A DNA stretch of 64,000 nucleotides. Source: Bacillota bacterium. GTDB taxonomy: Bacteria; Bacillota; Clostridia; Acetivibrionales; DTU013. The stretch spans positions 62,001 through 126,000 of the forward strand of contig JAFABI010000053.1 in assembly GCA_023426125.1 (NCBI GenBank), in the 5' to 3' direction. Shown in pieces: positions 24,675 to 32,845 of the stretch; position 1 is the first letter of the stretch; each line of letters opens with the position of its first letter. The notes below the pieces were generated by a model. That model ran no database searches, was not told where the DNA came from, and saw only the letters and a list, made by a program, of their open reading frames with translations. A program made the position numbers and the translations under genes.

Positions 24675-24871
24675 ACGATTAGTGAAGAACCGTCCCCCAT
24701 CATAGATTGTATTTATGCGGACGCGCAATGCGCGCCCCTACACTTGTCGCAATTGTGAAGAACCGTCCCCTGTCATTTGTGAAGAACCGTCCCTTCTCTC
24801 GATTGTGTTTATGAGGACGCGCAATGCGCGCCCCTACACTTGTCACAATTGTGCAGTACCGTCCCCTGTCA
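24675..24871. repeat. Two tandem composite repeats (families E and A)
   Basis: Two adjacent units of about 98 bases, each reading GTGAAGAACCGTCCC, then TTTATG(C/A)GGACGCGCAAT, GCGCGCCCCTACACTTGTC and an AATTGTG near the end. They fill the gap between the aminotransferase and alcohol dehydrogenase genes. The second unit ends in GTACCGTCCCCTGTCA. The array is best read as duplication of a fused E+A element. Confidence 0.7.
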
Positions 24872-24879
24872 CCCTGTCA

Positions 24880-26037
24880 TTAAAAAGCTTTTTCCAGGAT
24901 CTCGTATACGTCCTTCTCTCCGATGCGGACCGGGTTCACTGCCAGAAGCCTGTATTCCAGGGTCCCTTTTACAATGGCGGGGAACATTTCTCTGGCCACG
25001 TTTACTTCCCGGAGTCTTCCGGGAATCCGCAGATCCCGGGCAAGCTTTTCCACTGCTTTTACGGCCAGGTCCGCCTGTTCTCTTACGGACAGGCCTTCCG
25101 TTTTTTCTCCCAGGATTTCCGCGATTTTTGCAAATTTCCTTATGTTGCCCGCAACATTCTTTTCCATTACATAGGGAAGCATCAGTGCATTGGCCAGGCC
25201 GTGGGCGACGTGCGCCACTCCGCCCATCGCCTGGGATATGCCGTGCACGGCCCCCAGACCTCCATTTGCAAAGGCTACGGCAGCCATTACGCTGGCAACC
25301 GCCATGTTGCTCCTTGCCTCCATATTTTCCGGGTCAAAGGCAGCCGTCCGGATATTTTCCCCGATGACCGCCATCGCCTTTTCCGCATAGGCATCGCTTA
25401 CCATGCCGGCGTTTAAGGATACATAAGCCTCCAGGGCATGGGTCAGCGCATCCATTCCCGTGGTGGCCGTAATAAACGGAGGCATCCCCTTCTGCATCAG
25501 AGGATCCACGACTGCGTAGCAAGGCATCAGATACTCGTGGGTTACCGACAGTTTTACGTCTTTTTCCGTGTCGGTGATAACGCAGGCCGCGGTAACCTCG
25601 CTTCCGCTTCCCGCCGTGGTGGGAACCGCAATCAAGGGCAAGGACGGCCTGGTTACCGTTTTGCTCCCGCCGAACAGATACTCCCTGACGGCTCCCGCAT
25701 TGGTTGCCAACATGGCAACAGCCTTCGCCGTATCGATGGAGCTCCCGCCGCCTACCGCAATAACTCCGTCGCAGCCGCTGTCTTTTAGAATCCCTGCGGT
25801 CCTGTCCACCACGTCCACCGGCGGATCGACGACGGTGTCTGAATATGTCATACCGTCAATGCCGTTTGCCGCCAGCGCCTTCACAAAATCCTGAAAAGGA
25901 AGTGTCTGTTCGATGACCCTGTCGGTGACGATAAAAGGCCTTATTACCTGCAGTTGATTGCAAAGAATATTGACTTTTAATGCTTCGTTCACGCCAAATC
26001 GTATTTTTGTATTGGATCTGAATATGAAGTTCTTCAT
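24880..26037 (-). CDS. Iron-containing alcohol dehydrogenase
   Basis: A 385-residue group III dehydrogenase. The NAD site GGGSSIDTAKAVA, the TTAGSGSEVT block, and the metal ligands Asp and His in MDALTHALEAYVS and His in AVHGISQAMGG and HVAHGLANALM are present. It interconverts an aldehyde and an alcohol, or a 4-hydroxy acid and its semialdehyde. The last reaction would connect with the GABA-type aminotransferase downstream (4-hydroxybutyrate formation), but that is inference. The ATG at 26037 follows AAAGGGC. It starts 26 bases after the cytidylate-kinase-like gene. Confidence 0.9.
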   Translation of the reverse strand: MKNFIFRSNTKIRFGVNEALKVNILCNQLQVIRPFIVTDRVIEQTLPFQDFVKALAANGIDGMTYSDTVVDPPVDVVDRTAGILKDSGCDGVIAVGGGSSIDTAKAVAMLATNAGAVREYLFGGSKTVTRPSLPLIAVPTTAGSGSEVTAACVITDTEKDVKLSVTHEYLMPCYAVVDPLMQKGMPPFITATTGMDALTHALEAYVSLNAGMVSDAYAEKAMAVIGENIRTAAFDPENMEARSNMAVASVMAAVAFANGGLGAVHGISQAMGGVAHVAHGLANALMLPYVMEKNVAGNIRKFAKIAEILGEKTEGLSVREQADLAVKAVEKLARDLRIPGRLREVNVAREMFPAIVKGTLEYRLLAVNPVRIGEKDVYEILEKAF

Positions 26038-26063
26038 GCCGCTCATGCCCTTTCCGGTTATGG

Positions 26064-26702
26064 TTATCCTATGTTTATATGGCTGAATTTCAGCCTCGCA
26101 CACGCTTTAATGGCTTCCACGCATTTGTCCCTGCCCAGCCTGGAGCTGTTAAGGCAAAGATCATAGTTTGCCGTATCCTTCCAATCCCTGCCGGTATAAT
26201 ATTTGTAAAAATCCGAACGGTATTTGTCAATTTTTTTTACCGCTTTTTCCGCTTCCTTCTCTTCCAGCATGGCCCTCAGAACAATGGAGCGGACACAATC
26301 CTCATAGGGAGCCTGGATGCTGACGCTCAATACGTTGGGAAAATCCTTCAGCACATAATCCGCAGCCCGCCCGATGACTACAAAAGACTCCCGGCTTGCT
26401 AAAAACACCAGGATCCGCGCCTGAAAGTTGAAAAGATTTTCGTCGGAAACAAACTCCTCGTCCTCCGGCCGTAAAATACTCCCGGTATATTTCCGGATGT
26501 TTCCGGCAAAGGATAAATTTTTTTTGTTCAGCTTTTCATCCGCCAGCGTAAAGAGCTCCTCGCTGATCCCGCTCTCAACGGACGCCATTTGCAGAAGCTC
26601 CCTGTCGATCATCCGGATGCCCAGGCTCTCCGCCAGTTTTTTTCCGATTTGCTTTCCGCCGCTGCCATATCCTCTGGCAATGGTAATCACATAATTGTCC
26701 AT
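26064..26702 (-). CDS. Cytidylate kinase-like family protein
   Basis: A 212-residue P-loop protein of the Cytidylate_kin2 type. The nucleotide loop is TIARGYGSGGKQIGKKLAE near the N-terminus, and the core ends with a basic lid (YKYYTGRDWKDTANYDLCLN). Members of this family are widespread in Firmicutes, and their substrate is not established; they are not the essential CMP kinase. It lies between the Liv transporter and the alcohol dehydrogenase, separated from livF by a repeat. ATG at 26702 is chosen over GTG at 26711 for ribosome-site spacing. Confidence 0.82.
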   Translation of the reverse strand: MDNYVITIARGYGSGGKQIGKKLAESLGIRMIDRELLQMASVESGISEELFTLADEKLNKKNLSFAGNIRKYTGSILRPEDEEFVSDENLFNFQARILVFLASRESFVVIGRAADYVLKDFPNVLSVSIQAPYEDCVRSIVLRAMLEEKEAEKAVKKIDKYRSDFYKYYTGRDWKDTANYDLCLNSSRLGRDKCVEAIKACARLKFSHINIG

Positions 26703-26729
26703 CCTGTTCACTCCCCGTACTTTACTGCG

Positions 26730-26776
26730 TAAGCACCGGTGAAAATATTTGCAGAAAATATTTTCCGTGCTCCTAA
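26730..26776. repeat. Short family D element that supplies the livF stop
   Basis: TAAGCACCGGTGAAAATATT and AATATTTTCCGTGCTCCTAA are near-perfect complements that form a 47-base hairpin with almost no core. The terminal TAG on the minus strand is the stop codon of the livF-like gene. It looks like a core-less or minimal copy of the element at 60270-60375. Confidence 0.68.
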
Positions 26777-27489
26777 ATTCCCAGATAGGCCTTCTGTATT
26801 TTGTCGTCGTTTTTCATCTCTTTTGAAACGCCTTCGTAGATGATTTTGCCGACTTCAATAATATATGCTCTTTTCGATACGGTCAGCGCCATCTGCGCAT
26901 TTTGCTCCACCAATAAAATGGTGGCGTTGCTTTCCTTATTGATCTTTTTGATGACGCGGAAAATTTCTTCAACGATGATGGGCGCAAGCCCCATGGAGGG
27001 CTCATCCAGCAAAAGCAGCCTCGGCCTTCCCATCAGGGCCCGGGCGATGGCCAGCATTTGCTGTTCGCCGCCGGACAGGGTGCCTCCTACCTGGCCCGCG
27101 CGCTCATGCAGCCTGTGAAAGACCGTGAACACCCATTCCCTGTCCTTTTTTATTTCCCCCTTGTCCTTTCGCAAATATGCCCCCAGATTGATATTTTCCA
27201 GCACCGTCAGGTTAGGGAAAACGCCTCTGCCCTCAGGCACCTGTAAAATGCCCATTTTCACCAGCCGGTGGGCTTCTACCGTCGAAATATTGGCGCCTTC
27301 ATAATAGATTGAATCCGGATTGCATTTCACAAGGCTGGAGATTGCGCGCAAGATGGTGCTCTTGCCTGCTCCGTTGGGCCCGATCAGTGCGACCACCTCG
27401 CCCTCGTCAACCGTAAAGGATATATTGCGAAGCGCAGGAACCACACCGTAATTTACACTTAATTCCTTCACCTCTAAAATGTGCCCCAT
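26773..27489 (-). CDS. livF: Branched-chain amino-acid-type ABC transporter ATP-binding protein (LivF-like)
   Basis: A 238-residue ATPase with Walker A GPNGAGKSTILRA, signature LSGGEQQMLAIARAL and Walker B LLLLDEPSMGLAP, followed by the LivF-type C-terminus ending KAYLGI. It powers the importer together with the LivG-like subunit. The ATG at 27489 follows AAGAGGTGG; longer starts to 27570 lack a site. The stop codon falls inside a repeat element. Confidence 0.93.
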   Translation of the reverse strand: MGHILEVKELSVNYGVVPALRNISFTVDEGEVVALIGPNGAGKSTILRAISSLVKCNPDSIYYEGANISTVEAHRLVKMGILQVPEGRGVFPNLTVLENINLGAYLRKDKGEIKKDREWVFTVFHRLHERAGQVGGTLSGGEQQMLAIARALMGRPRLLLLDEPSMGLAPIIVEEIFRVIKKINKESNATILLVEQNAQMALTVSKRAYIIEVGKIIYEGVSKEMKNDDKIQKAYLGI

Positions 27490-27569
27490 CCTATCCACCT
27501 CTTTTCCGTTATCCTCTCGCCAGGGCCCAGGCCTCAAGCGGCATACCCGAGTATGAAAAAGTGCAAGCA

Positions 27570-28352
27570 TTAATCCTCGTCCTCAAAGGTTCCGCTGCCC
27601 AGATACGCCTGGATGACTTTGCTGTCGGTCTGTATTTCCTTCGGTATCCCTTCCGCAATCTTCATCCCATGGTCAAGAACCACAATCCGGTCGGAGATAT
27701 TCATCACAAATTTCATATCATGCTCGATAATCAACACGTCCCTGTCCATCTTTTCCGTGATGTGGCGGACCACCCGGGTCAATTCTTCCTTCTCCAGGTT
27801 ATTCATACCGGCGCCCGGTTCATCCAGCAGCAGGAGCCGGGGGTTGGTGGCAAGCCCGCGGGCGATCTCCAGCAAACGCTGCTTTCCGTAAGGAAGATTT
27901 ACCGCCAGCTCCTCTTCCATATCAGCCAGTCCCACTATTTCCAGCAGCTGCTGGCATTCCTCAATGATTTCCCTTCTTTTTTTGCGTATCCTTCCCGGGA
28001 ATAACAGGGCGGAAAGCAGCTTTTCCTGATTGCAGCCGGTATGGGCGACCAAAATGTTTTCCAGGACCGTCATGCTTTTGAATAACCGGATATTCTGGAA
28101 AGTACGGGCAATCCCGAAGTTCGTCCGCTCATAGGCTTTCATTCTGGTAATATTCTCCCCCTGGAACACGATACTGCCTTCATTTGGCTGGTACACACCG
28201 GTGAGCAGGTTGAAAAAGGTGGTCTTTCCCGCTCCGTTGGGTCCGATCAGGGAAAGTATCTCTCCCCGGCTTTGCTCAAGGCTCACGCTATCCACCGCCG
28301 TGAGACCTCCAAAGCGGATGGTGACATTAAATACCTGCAGCACTTTTTCCAT
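27570..28352 (-). CDS. livG: Branched-chain amino-acid-type ABC transporter ATP-binding protein (LivG-like)
   Basis: A 260-residue ATPase with Walker A GPNGAGKTTFFNLLTG, the LivG-specific insertion around KAYERTNFGIARTFQNIRLF, a signature region LPYGKQRLLEIARGL in place of LSGGQ, typical of the family, and Walker B LLLLDEPGAGMN. It overlaps the livM-like gene by 26 bases, so they are coupled. Confidence 0.94.
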   Translation of the reverse strand: MEKVLQVFNVTIRFGGLTAVDSVSLEQSRGEILSLIGPNGAGKTTFFNLLTGVYQPNEGSIVFQGENITRMKAYERTNFGIARTFQNIRLFKSMTVLENILVAHTGCNQEKLLSALLFPGRIRKKRREIIEECQQLLEIVGLADMEEELAVNLPYGKQRLLEIARGLATNPRLLLLDEPGAGMNNLEKEELTRVVRHITEKMDRDVLIIEHDMKFVMNISDRIVVLDHGMKIAEGIPKEIQTDSKVIQAYLGSGTFEDED

Positions 28353-29328
28353 CTTTCACACCCCTTCCCGCCTCCAGCCTGTAAATATTCCTGACCCGCT
28401 TGTTCAGCCCCCAGATCCCGTTGGGCTTATAAATCATCATAATGATCATGGCCGCTCCATAGATGATCATGCGGTATTCGCTGAAGGAGCGCAGCACCTC
28501 CGGCAGGACGGTCAGTATGCAGGCTCCCAGAATGGGTCCCGCAATGCTTCCCATACCGCCGAGGATCACCATGGACACCATGGTAATTGACTCACCGTAG
28601 GCAAAGCTGCTGGGACTGATAAACGACATATAGACTGCATAAAAGCCGCCCATAATCCCCGCAATCACCGCGCCTGCTACAAACGCCCACAGTTTGTATG
28701 TTCTGGGGTATATTCCGATTGCCGACGCGGCTACATCGTCTTCCTTCACAGCCAGCATGGACATGCCGAAGCCGGAGATCATGAGCCTTCGCACAAAGGT
28801 GATGACCAGAATAAGAATGATCAGGGCCAGAAAGTAATATTCCTGTTTGCTGTTGATCACGAAGCCTCCGAGCCTTGGGGAAGGAATTCCCGGAAGCCCC
28901 ATGGGCCCGCGGGTTATATCGATGGCATTTACCAGGAACAACCGGAATACTTCACCGAAGCCAAGGGTGACTACCGCAAGATAATCGCCCCTTAGGTTTA
29001 TCACAGGAAGGGCCAGAAGGAATCCGAAGATGCCGACGCACACCGCACTGATCAAAAGGGCCGGCCAGAAAGGCATGCTTGCCTTCAGCATCAAAAGCGC
29101 CGTTGTATAGGCTCCTATTCCATAAAAGGTCACATGGCCAAGAGAAAACTGTCCTGTCAACCCGATAATCAGGTTCAGGCTCAAGGCAAGGCAGGAATAA
29201 ATAAAGCAGGAAATGATGACATGTAGAACATATTTGTTTGTAATGACAAAAGGAACCGCAACCAATGCCGCCAGTAATGCGGCCAGCAAGATGAACTTCG
29301 TCCCTGCCGTCAATTTTATGGATTTCAT
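28327..29328 (-). CDS. livM: Branched-chain amino-acid-type ABC transporter permease (LivM-like)
   Basis: A 333-residue permease with about nine to ten helices. The family blocks NLIIGLTGQFSLGHVTFYGI, GDYLAVVTLGFGEVFRL and VILGGMGSIAGPILGA are present. A long cytoplasmic tail rich in basic residues follows the last helix. The ATG at 29328 follows CAGGAGGC. It pairs with the LivH-like permease 38 bases upstream. Confidence 0.94.
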   Translation of the reverse strand: MKSIKLTAGTKFILLAALLAALVAVPFVITNKYVLHVIISCFIYSCLALSLNLIIGLTGQFSLGHVTFYGIGAYTTALLMLKASMPFWPALLISAVCVGIFGFLLALPVINLRGDYLAVVTLGFGEVFRLFLVNAIDITRGPMGLPGIPSPRLGGFVINSKQEYYFLALIILILVITFVRRLMISGFGMSMLAVKEDDVAASAIGIYPRTYKLWAFVAGAVIAGIMGGFYAVYMSFISPSSFAYGESITMVSMVILGGMGSIAGPILGACILTVLPEVLRSFSEYRMIIYGAAMIIMMIYKPNGIWGLNKRVRNIYRLEAGRGVKDGKSAAGI

Positions 29329-29366
29329 TTTAAGCCTCCTGTCCCCCAAATGGCCGGAAAATTTCC

Positions 29367-30239
29367 CTAAACCTTATCGATATGCTTCGCGCCCAGAATG
29401 CCGGACGGACGGAATATCAAAATAACAATCATAATGATAAAAGCATAGGCGTCCCTGTACCCTGAAGAGATGTAACCCGCCCCCAGGCTTTCAATAATGC
29501 CGATGAGGAATCCGCCGGCCACCGCTCCCGGTATGGAGCCGATGCCGCCCAGAATGGCAGCCGAAAATGCTTTCATGCCAAGCATATACCCCATGGTGGG
29601 ATAGACCGCATTATAGTAAGTACCTATGCAGATACCGGCAATGCCGGCCATAAAGGCTCCCAATCCGAAGGTCAGGGAAATAATGCCGTTGGTGTTGATC
29701 CCCATCAGCTTCGCATTGGGAATACTGACGGAGCATGCCCGCATTGCAATTCCTATCTTCGTTTTATAGACCACGACGTATAAAACGGCCAGCATTACAA
29801 TCGTGGTAATCCCGATGATGATCTGTACATTGGTGAAGGATACCGACCCTACGGTATAAGGTATCTTTTTTATGGTAGGCATAGCCTTTGTCGAGCTTCC
29901 GAAAACCAATTGCGCCAGGTTTTGCAGGAACACCGACATTCCCAGGGCGCTGACCAGCACCGCCATTCTTCTGTTTTCCGACTGGATCGGGCGATATGCC
30001 GCTCTTTCCACCGTCATTCCGATGACTGCAGTGGCAGCTGCGGCTAGAATGACCATGGCCAGAATCGGCATATTCAATTGTGTAATCAGCACAAGGCCGA
30101 TGAAGGTACCGATCATAAGCACGTCCGCATGGGCCCAGTTCACAATTTGCAGTACACCGTACACCATGGAATAGCCCAACGCAACAATGGCATATATGCC
30201 GCCCACGGTCAGCCCGTTTACCAACTGCTGTGGAAACAT
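29367..30239 (-). CDS. livH: Branched-chain amino-acid-type ABC transporter permease (LivH-like)
   Basis: A 290-residue permease with about eight helices. QQLVNGLTVGGIYAIVALGY at the N-terminus and AFSAAILGGIGSIPGAVAGG in the C-terminal half are standard. It forms the translocation pore with the LivM-like protein. It is separated from the binding-protein gene by 224 bases of repeat DNA. Confidence 0.94.
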   Translation of the reverse strand: MFPQQLVNGLTVGGIYAIVALGYSMVYGVLQIVNWAHADVLMIGTFIGLVLITQLNMPILAMVILAAAATAVIGMTVERAAYRPIQSENRRMAVLVSALGMSVFLQNLAQLVFGSSTKAMPTIKKIPYTVGSVSFTNVQIIIGITTIVMLAVLYVVVYKTKIGIAMRACSVSIPNAKLMGINTNGIISLTFGLGAFMAGIAGICIGTYYNAVYPTMGYMLGMKAFSAAILGGIGSIPGAVAGGFLIGIIESLGAGYISSGYRDAYAFIIMIVILIFRPSGILGAKHIDKV

Positions 30240-30275
30240 TCCGATTCATCCCCCTTTTTCACGCGGCTGCAGGAT

Positions 30276-30432
30276 ACTACAGCGAAAAACTTGATTTACC
30301 CATCTTGCAGAAATATGGATATAATCCCCCAACCCGTCTGTTATTGCGAACGGAACGGCAGTGAAGTGCGGCAATCTTAATGCTGCAAATCCCGGTCAAA
30401 AGCTGAGATTGCCGCGTCACTACGCTCCTGAC
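30276..30432. repeat. Family C end and a decayed family B element
   Basis: ACTACAGCGAAAAACTTG at 30276 matches one end of family C. From about 30343 to 30432 a degenerate family B copy runs TTATTGCGAACGGAACGG, GCGGCAATCTTAATGC, GAGATTGCCGCGTCACTACG. The right-hand family C end was not found. Confidence 0.5.
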
Positions 30433-30463
30433 GGTATGTGCTTAGCGCACTCTGCCGCCCGGA

Positions 30464-31642
30464 TTATTTCTCATAGATTTCAAACTTTCCGTCTTTAACC
30501 ACGAATTTCAGATATTCCTTCTCAACATCCCCGTTGACAAATTTGTTCAAACCTGTAACGCCAGTGTAGCTGATATTGGTCATGGCATTTTTGATGGATT
30601 CCCGGTCGAGGGTCTCGCAGGTCTTCATCGCCTCAAGGATTACGTTTGTGGCGTCATAAGCCAGTGCCGCCCAGTTGGAAGGCTCCTCGCCGTATTTCTC
30701 CTGATAGGCTTTTACAAACTTCTGAACCGCCTCATCCTGATTGTCGGGGGTGAAGGCACCCAGGGTATAGACACCTTCCACAGCGGCTCCGCCTTCGGTG
30801 ATCAGGGCCGGAGAGTACAGACCGTCGGCTCCGCATATGGGTACGTCACCTACGCCCAGGGTATCCGCCTGATTGGCAATCAAGGCAGTCTCAGTGACAA
30901 GGCCGCAGACAAATATGCCGTCGACACCCGCGCTTTTGATGCTTGTCAAAACGGTGCTGAAATCTTTTGTCTCGCCGTATACGAAGGTTCCGGCGTATGG
31001 GATTTCCAGGCCCAGCGCCTTCGCTTCTTCTTCAAACTTCCTGGAGATGCCAAGGCCGTAATCGTCCTGCTCATAGAGCAAGGCCACCTTTTTCCATCCC
31101 AGATCCGCGCAATAACCGGCGCCAAGCTTTCCTACGTATGCGTCGGATGCGCAGGTGCGGAAGAAGTATTCGCTTGCCCCCGTCAGGTCGGGAGATGTAG
31201 ATACCGGGCTTATCGCCGGGAGGCCGGCCTCTTTGTAAATGGGAACCTGGGCCAGTGCGCAGGAACTGTTGTAGGAGGTCACCACCGCCAGAATCTCATC
31301 ATTTTCCGCAAATTTATTTGCGATGGCAGCCGCCGATGATGGATCCGCTTCATCGTCTTCGGGTACGACCTCAACCGTGCGTCCCTTAATGCCTCCCGCC
31401 TGGTTGCACTGCTCGACGGCAAACTTTATTGCATCGACGATATAGTTACCATCCGCCGCCACCGTGCCGGTCAAGGGAAAGGATGCGCCGATCTTTATCG
31501 TCCCCCCCGATGCCGCCGCCGACGTACCTGCGGTAGTCCCCGCAGAAGCATTTTCCGATCCGCATCCCGCCATTACTGCCATCATAAGAATCAACACACT
31601 TGCCAACAGACTCTTCATTAAACTTTTTCTTTTCATACCCAT
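30464..31642 (-). CDS. livJ: ABC transporter substrate-binding lipoprotein (LivJ/LivK-like)
   Basis: A 392-residue type I periplasmic-binding protein. A lipoprotein signal runs from the basic MGMKRKSLMK start through a hydrophobic core to MAVMAGC, with the lipid-carrying Cys at residue 27, followed by a Ser/Ala/Thr-rich linker. The mature domain begins KIGASFPLTGTVAADG and includes VTSYNSSCALAQVPIYKEAG, as in aliphatic amino-acid binders. It is the first gene of the importer operon and is preceded by a strong promoter and a long leader. ATG at 31642 or 31636 is possible. Confidence 0.93.
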   Translation of the reverse strand: MGMKRKSLMKSLLASVLILMMAVMAGCGSENASAGTTAGTSAAASGGTIKIGASFPLTGTVAADGNYIVDAIKFAVEQCNQAGGIKGRTVEVVPEDDEADPSSAAAIANKFAENDEILAVVTSYNSSCALAQVPIYKEAGLPAISPVSTSPDLTGASEYFFRTCASDAYVGKLGAGYCADLGWKKVALLYEQDDYGLGISRKFEEEAKALGLEIPYAGTFVYGETKDFSTVLTSIKSAGVDGIFVCGLVTETALIANQADTLGVGDVPICGADGLYSPALITEGGAAVEGVYTLGAFTPDNQDEAVQKFVKAYQEKYGEEPSNWAALAYDATNVILEAMKTCETLDRESIKNAMTNISYTGVTGLNKFVNGDVEKEYLKFVVKDGKFEIYEK

Positions 31643-31918
31643 TCGCCTCTCTTCAATAAAATTTTTTATAAAAAAAAGTGCATTGAAATTTATCAATGCA
31701 CCTTTACACTATGTCAATGCCGCAATAACAGATACCAGGTTATTGCAAAAGGCCTACTGAGACTGGAAGGAACTTTGATCCCCCACTGAAAACAGCTCCA
31801 TAATCGGATTTCTGCTTTATTCCTGGTGGCCGGGGAGTTTCACTTCCATCATTCGGATAAGCCCACATATTTTTTAATTTTTCATCAAACAAAATTGGTA
31901 TAACCGGTATAATCAATT
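31643..31918 (-). ncRNA. Long structured 5-prime leader of the Liv-type operon (candidate attenuator or riboswitch)
   Basis: From the predicted start near 31918 the minus-strand transcript runs about 275 bases before the first codon. It contains two copies of an ATCCGAnTnATGGA motif (complement at 31845-31858 and 31797-31809), a CTCCCC/GGGGGA pair that could close a long-range stem, an 8-bp hairpin GCAATAAC/GTTATTGC (31722-31746), and the terminator at 31670-31701. GCATTGA occurs twice, so the terminator stem has a competing partner. I do not recognise a known riboswitch or a T-box sequence. Confidence 0.5.
31670..31701 (-). terminator. Intrinsic terminator inside the livJ leader
   Basis: On the minus strand GTGCATTGA-TAAATT-TCAATGCAC, a perfect 9-bp stem with a six-base loop, is followed at once by seven or eight T residues. 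It lies about 30 bases before the livJ start codon, downstream of the promoter, so it would stop transcription unless antitermination occurs. Confidence 0.75.
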
Positions 31919-31924
31919 TTTCTT

Positions 31925-31953
31925 ATTGTACTAATTACCTTCGCAATTGTCAA
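31925..31953 (-). promoter_or_regulatory. Consensus sigma-A promoter for the Liv-type operon
   Basis: On the minus strand TTGACA (31953-31948), a 17-base spacer, and TACAAT (31930-31925). Both hexamers and the spacing are near ideal. No gene starts between it and livJ. Confidence 0.78.
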
Positions 31954-31991
31954 TACGTTTTTTTAAAAAAAGTTTTTCAAAATAAGATTTT

Positions 31992-32130
31992 TGTGACGAT
32001 TCAGTTACTGTCATTGCGAGCGAAACGAAGTGGAGCGCGGCAATCGAATAAATGCTATCTCAGTCGGTAGCAGAGATTGCCGCGTCGCTTTGCTCCTCGC
32101 AATGACAACCAGGGTAACTGAATAGTCACA
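31992..32130. repeat. Nested repeat: family B element inside long terminal inverted repeats
   Basis: Outer arms TGTGACGATTCAGTTAC and GTAACTGAATAGTCACA are complementary except for one position. The inner element 32010-32107 begins TGTCATTGCGAGCGAAACGA and ends CTCGCAATGACA (family B). The outer ends are a different type from family C. The element lies between the livJ promoter and the cyclase gene end. Confidence 0.7.
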
Positions 32131-32207
32131 AATTTTGGCGTTTTGACGGGTTGTAGAAAAAATCAGGGTTGTAGAAAATGATGAAAAAGGTAAGAGTGAC
32201 ATAATCC

Positions 32208-32834
32208 TTATGGGAAATCCTCCAGAAGGATGGCCCTGGCGGGGCTCGCTTCCGCCCCCCTAATCTTTAGCGGCAGGGCGATCAAAACATATTCCCCTGC
32301 CTTTATGTCGGCCAGGCAAAGTCCTTCCAGTACTGTAATCTCAGCTCCAAGCAGCAGCTTGTGCGTGGGATGGCCGGATTGATTTCTTTCAATTCCCAGG
32401 GAATCAATCCCAACGCCGGCTATTTTCCTGCTCACCAGATACCTGGCTCCGCTTTCGGCCAGATATGCAAAATCATCCGCGAACCTATCTGTATAGGAAT
32501 TCTTCGTCTTAAGCAGCAGGAAATCTTTCTCCGATATGTCCAATCCGGTCAAGTCCGACTTGGTAATAGCTCCGGACAATGCGGTCAGATCGAGCACCCT
32601 GCATTTTGTCACGAGTCTGTATAAATCAACAGCATCAACTGTTCTGGCATTTTCAATCACATGGAGCGGAGCATCAATATGCGTGCCGGTATGCATATCC
32701 ATTTGGATCGCCGATTCATAAACGCCGCCTGTGGAGAAATCCCGCACTACTCTCAAAACAGGCCTTTTATCCGCTTTGTTTTTGTAAACCTGCATATCGT
32801 TGTGAATCCACATCGAAATATCATAAATTTTCAT
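32208..32834 (-). CDS. Cyclase-family metal-dependent hydrolase
   Basis: A 208-residue protein with the Cyclase family metal motif HTGTHIDAPLH near residue 48, followed by the family's second block around DFLLLKTKNSYTD and a GVDSLGI-like segment (GVGIDSLGIERN). Members include kynurenine formamidase and isatin hydrolase, which open amide or lactam bonds with Zn or Mn. The substrate is unknown. It starts 11 bases after the zwf stop with AGGGGTAA upstream, so the two are probably co-transcribed. Confidence 0.86.
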   Translation of the reverse strand: MKIYDISMWIHNDMQVYKNKADKRPVLRVVRDFSTGGVYESAIQMDMHTGTHIDAPLHVIENARTVDAVDLYRLVTKCRVLDLTALSGAITKSDLTGLDISEKDFLLLKTKNSYTDRFADDFAYLAESGARYLVSRKIAGVGIDSLGIERNQSGHPTHKLLLGAEITVLEGLCLADIKAGEYVLIALPLKIRGAEASPARAILLEDFP

Positions 32835-32845
32835 CTTAATTACCC

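Noticed and set aside
31643..31918. T-box or classical riboswitch in the Liv leader
   Set aside because: No AGGGTGGnACCGCG-like T-box bulge and no familiar glycine, lysine, SAM, cobalamin or guanidine core was found by eye; kept as an unassigned leader.
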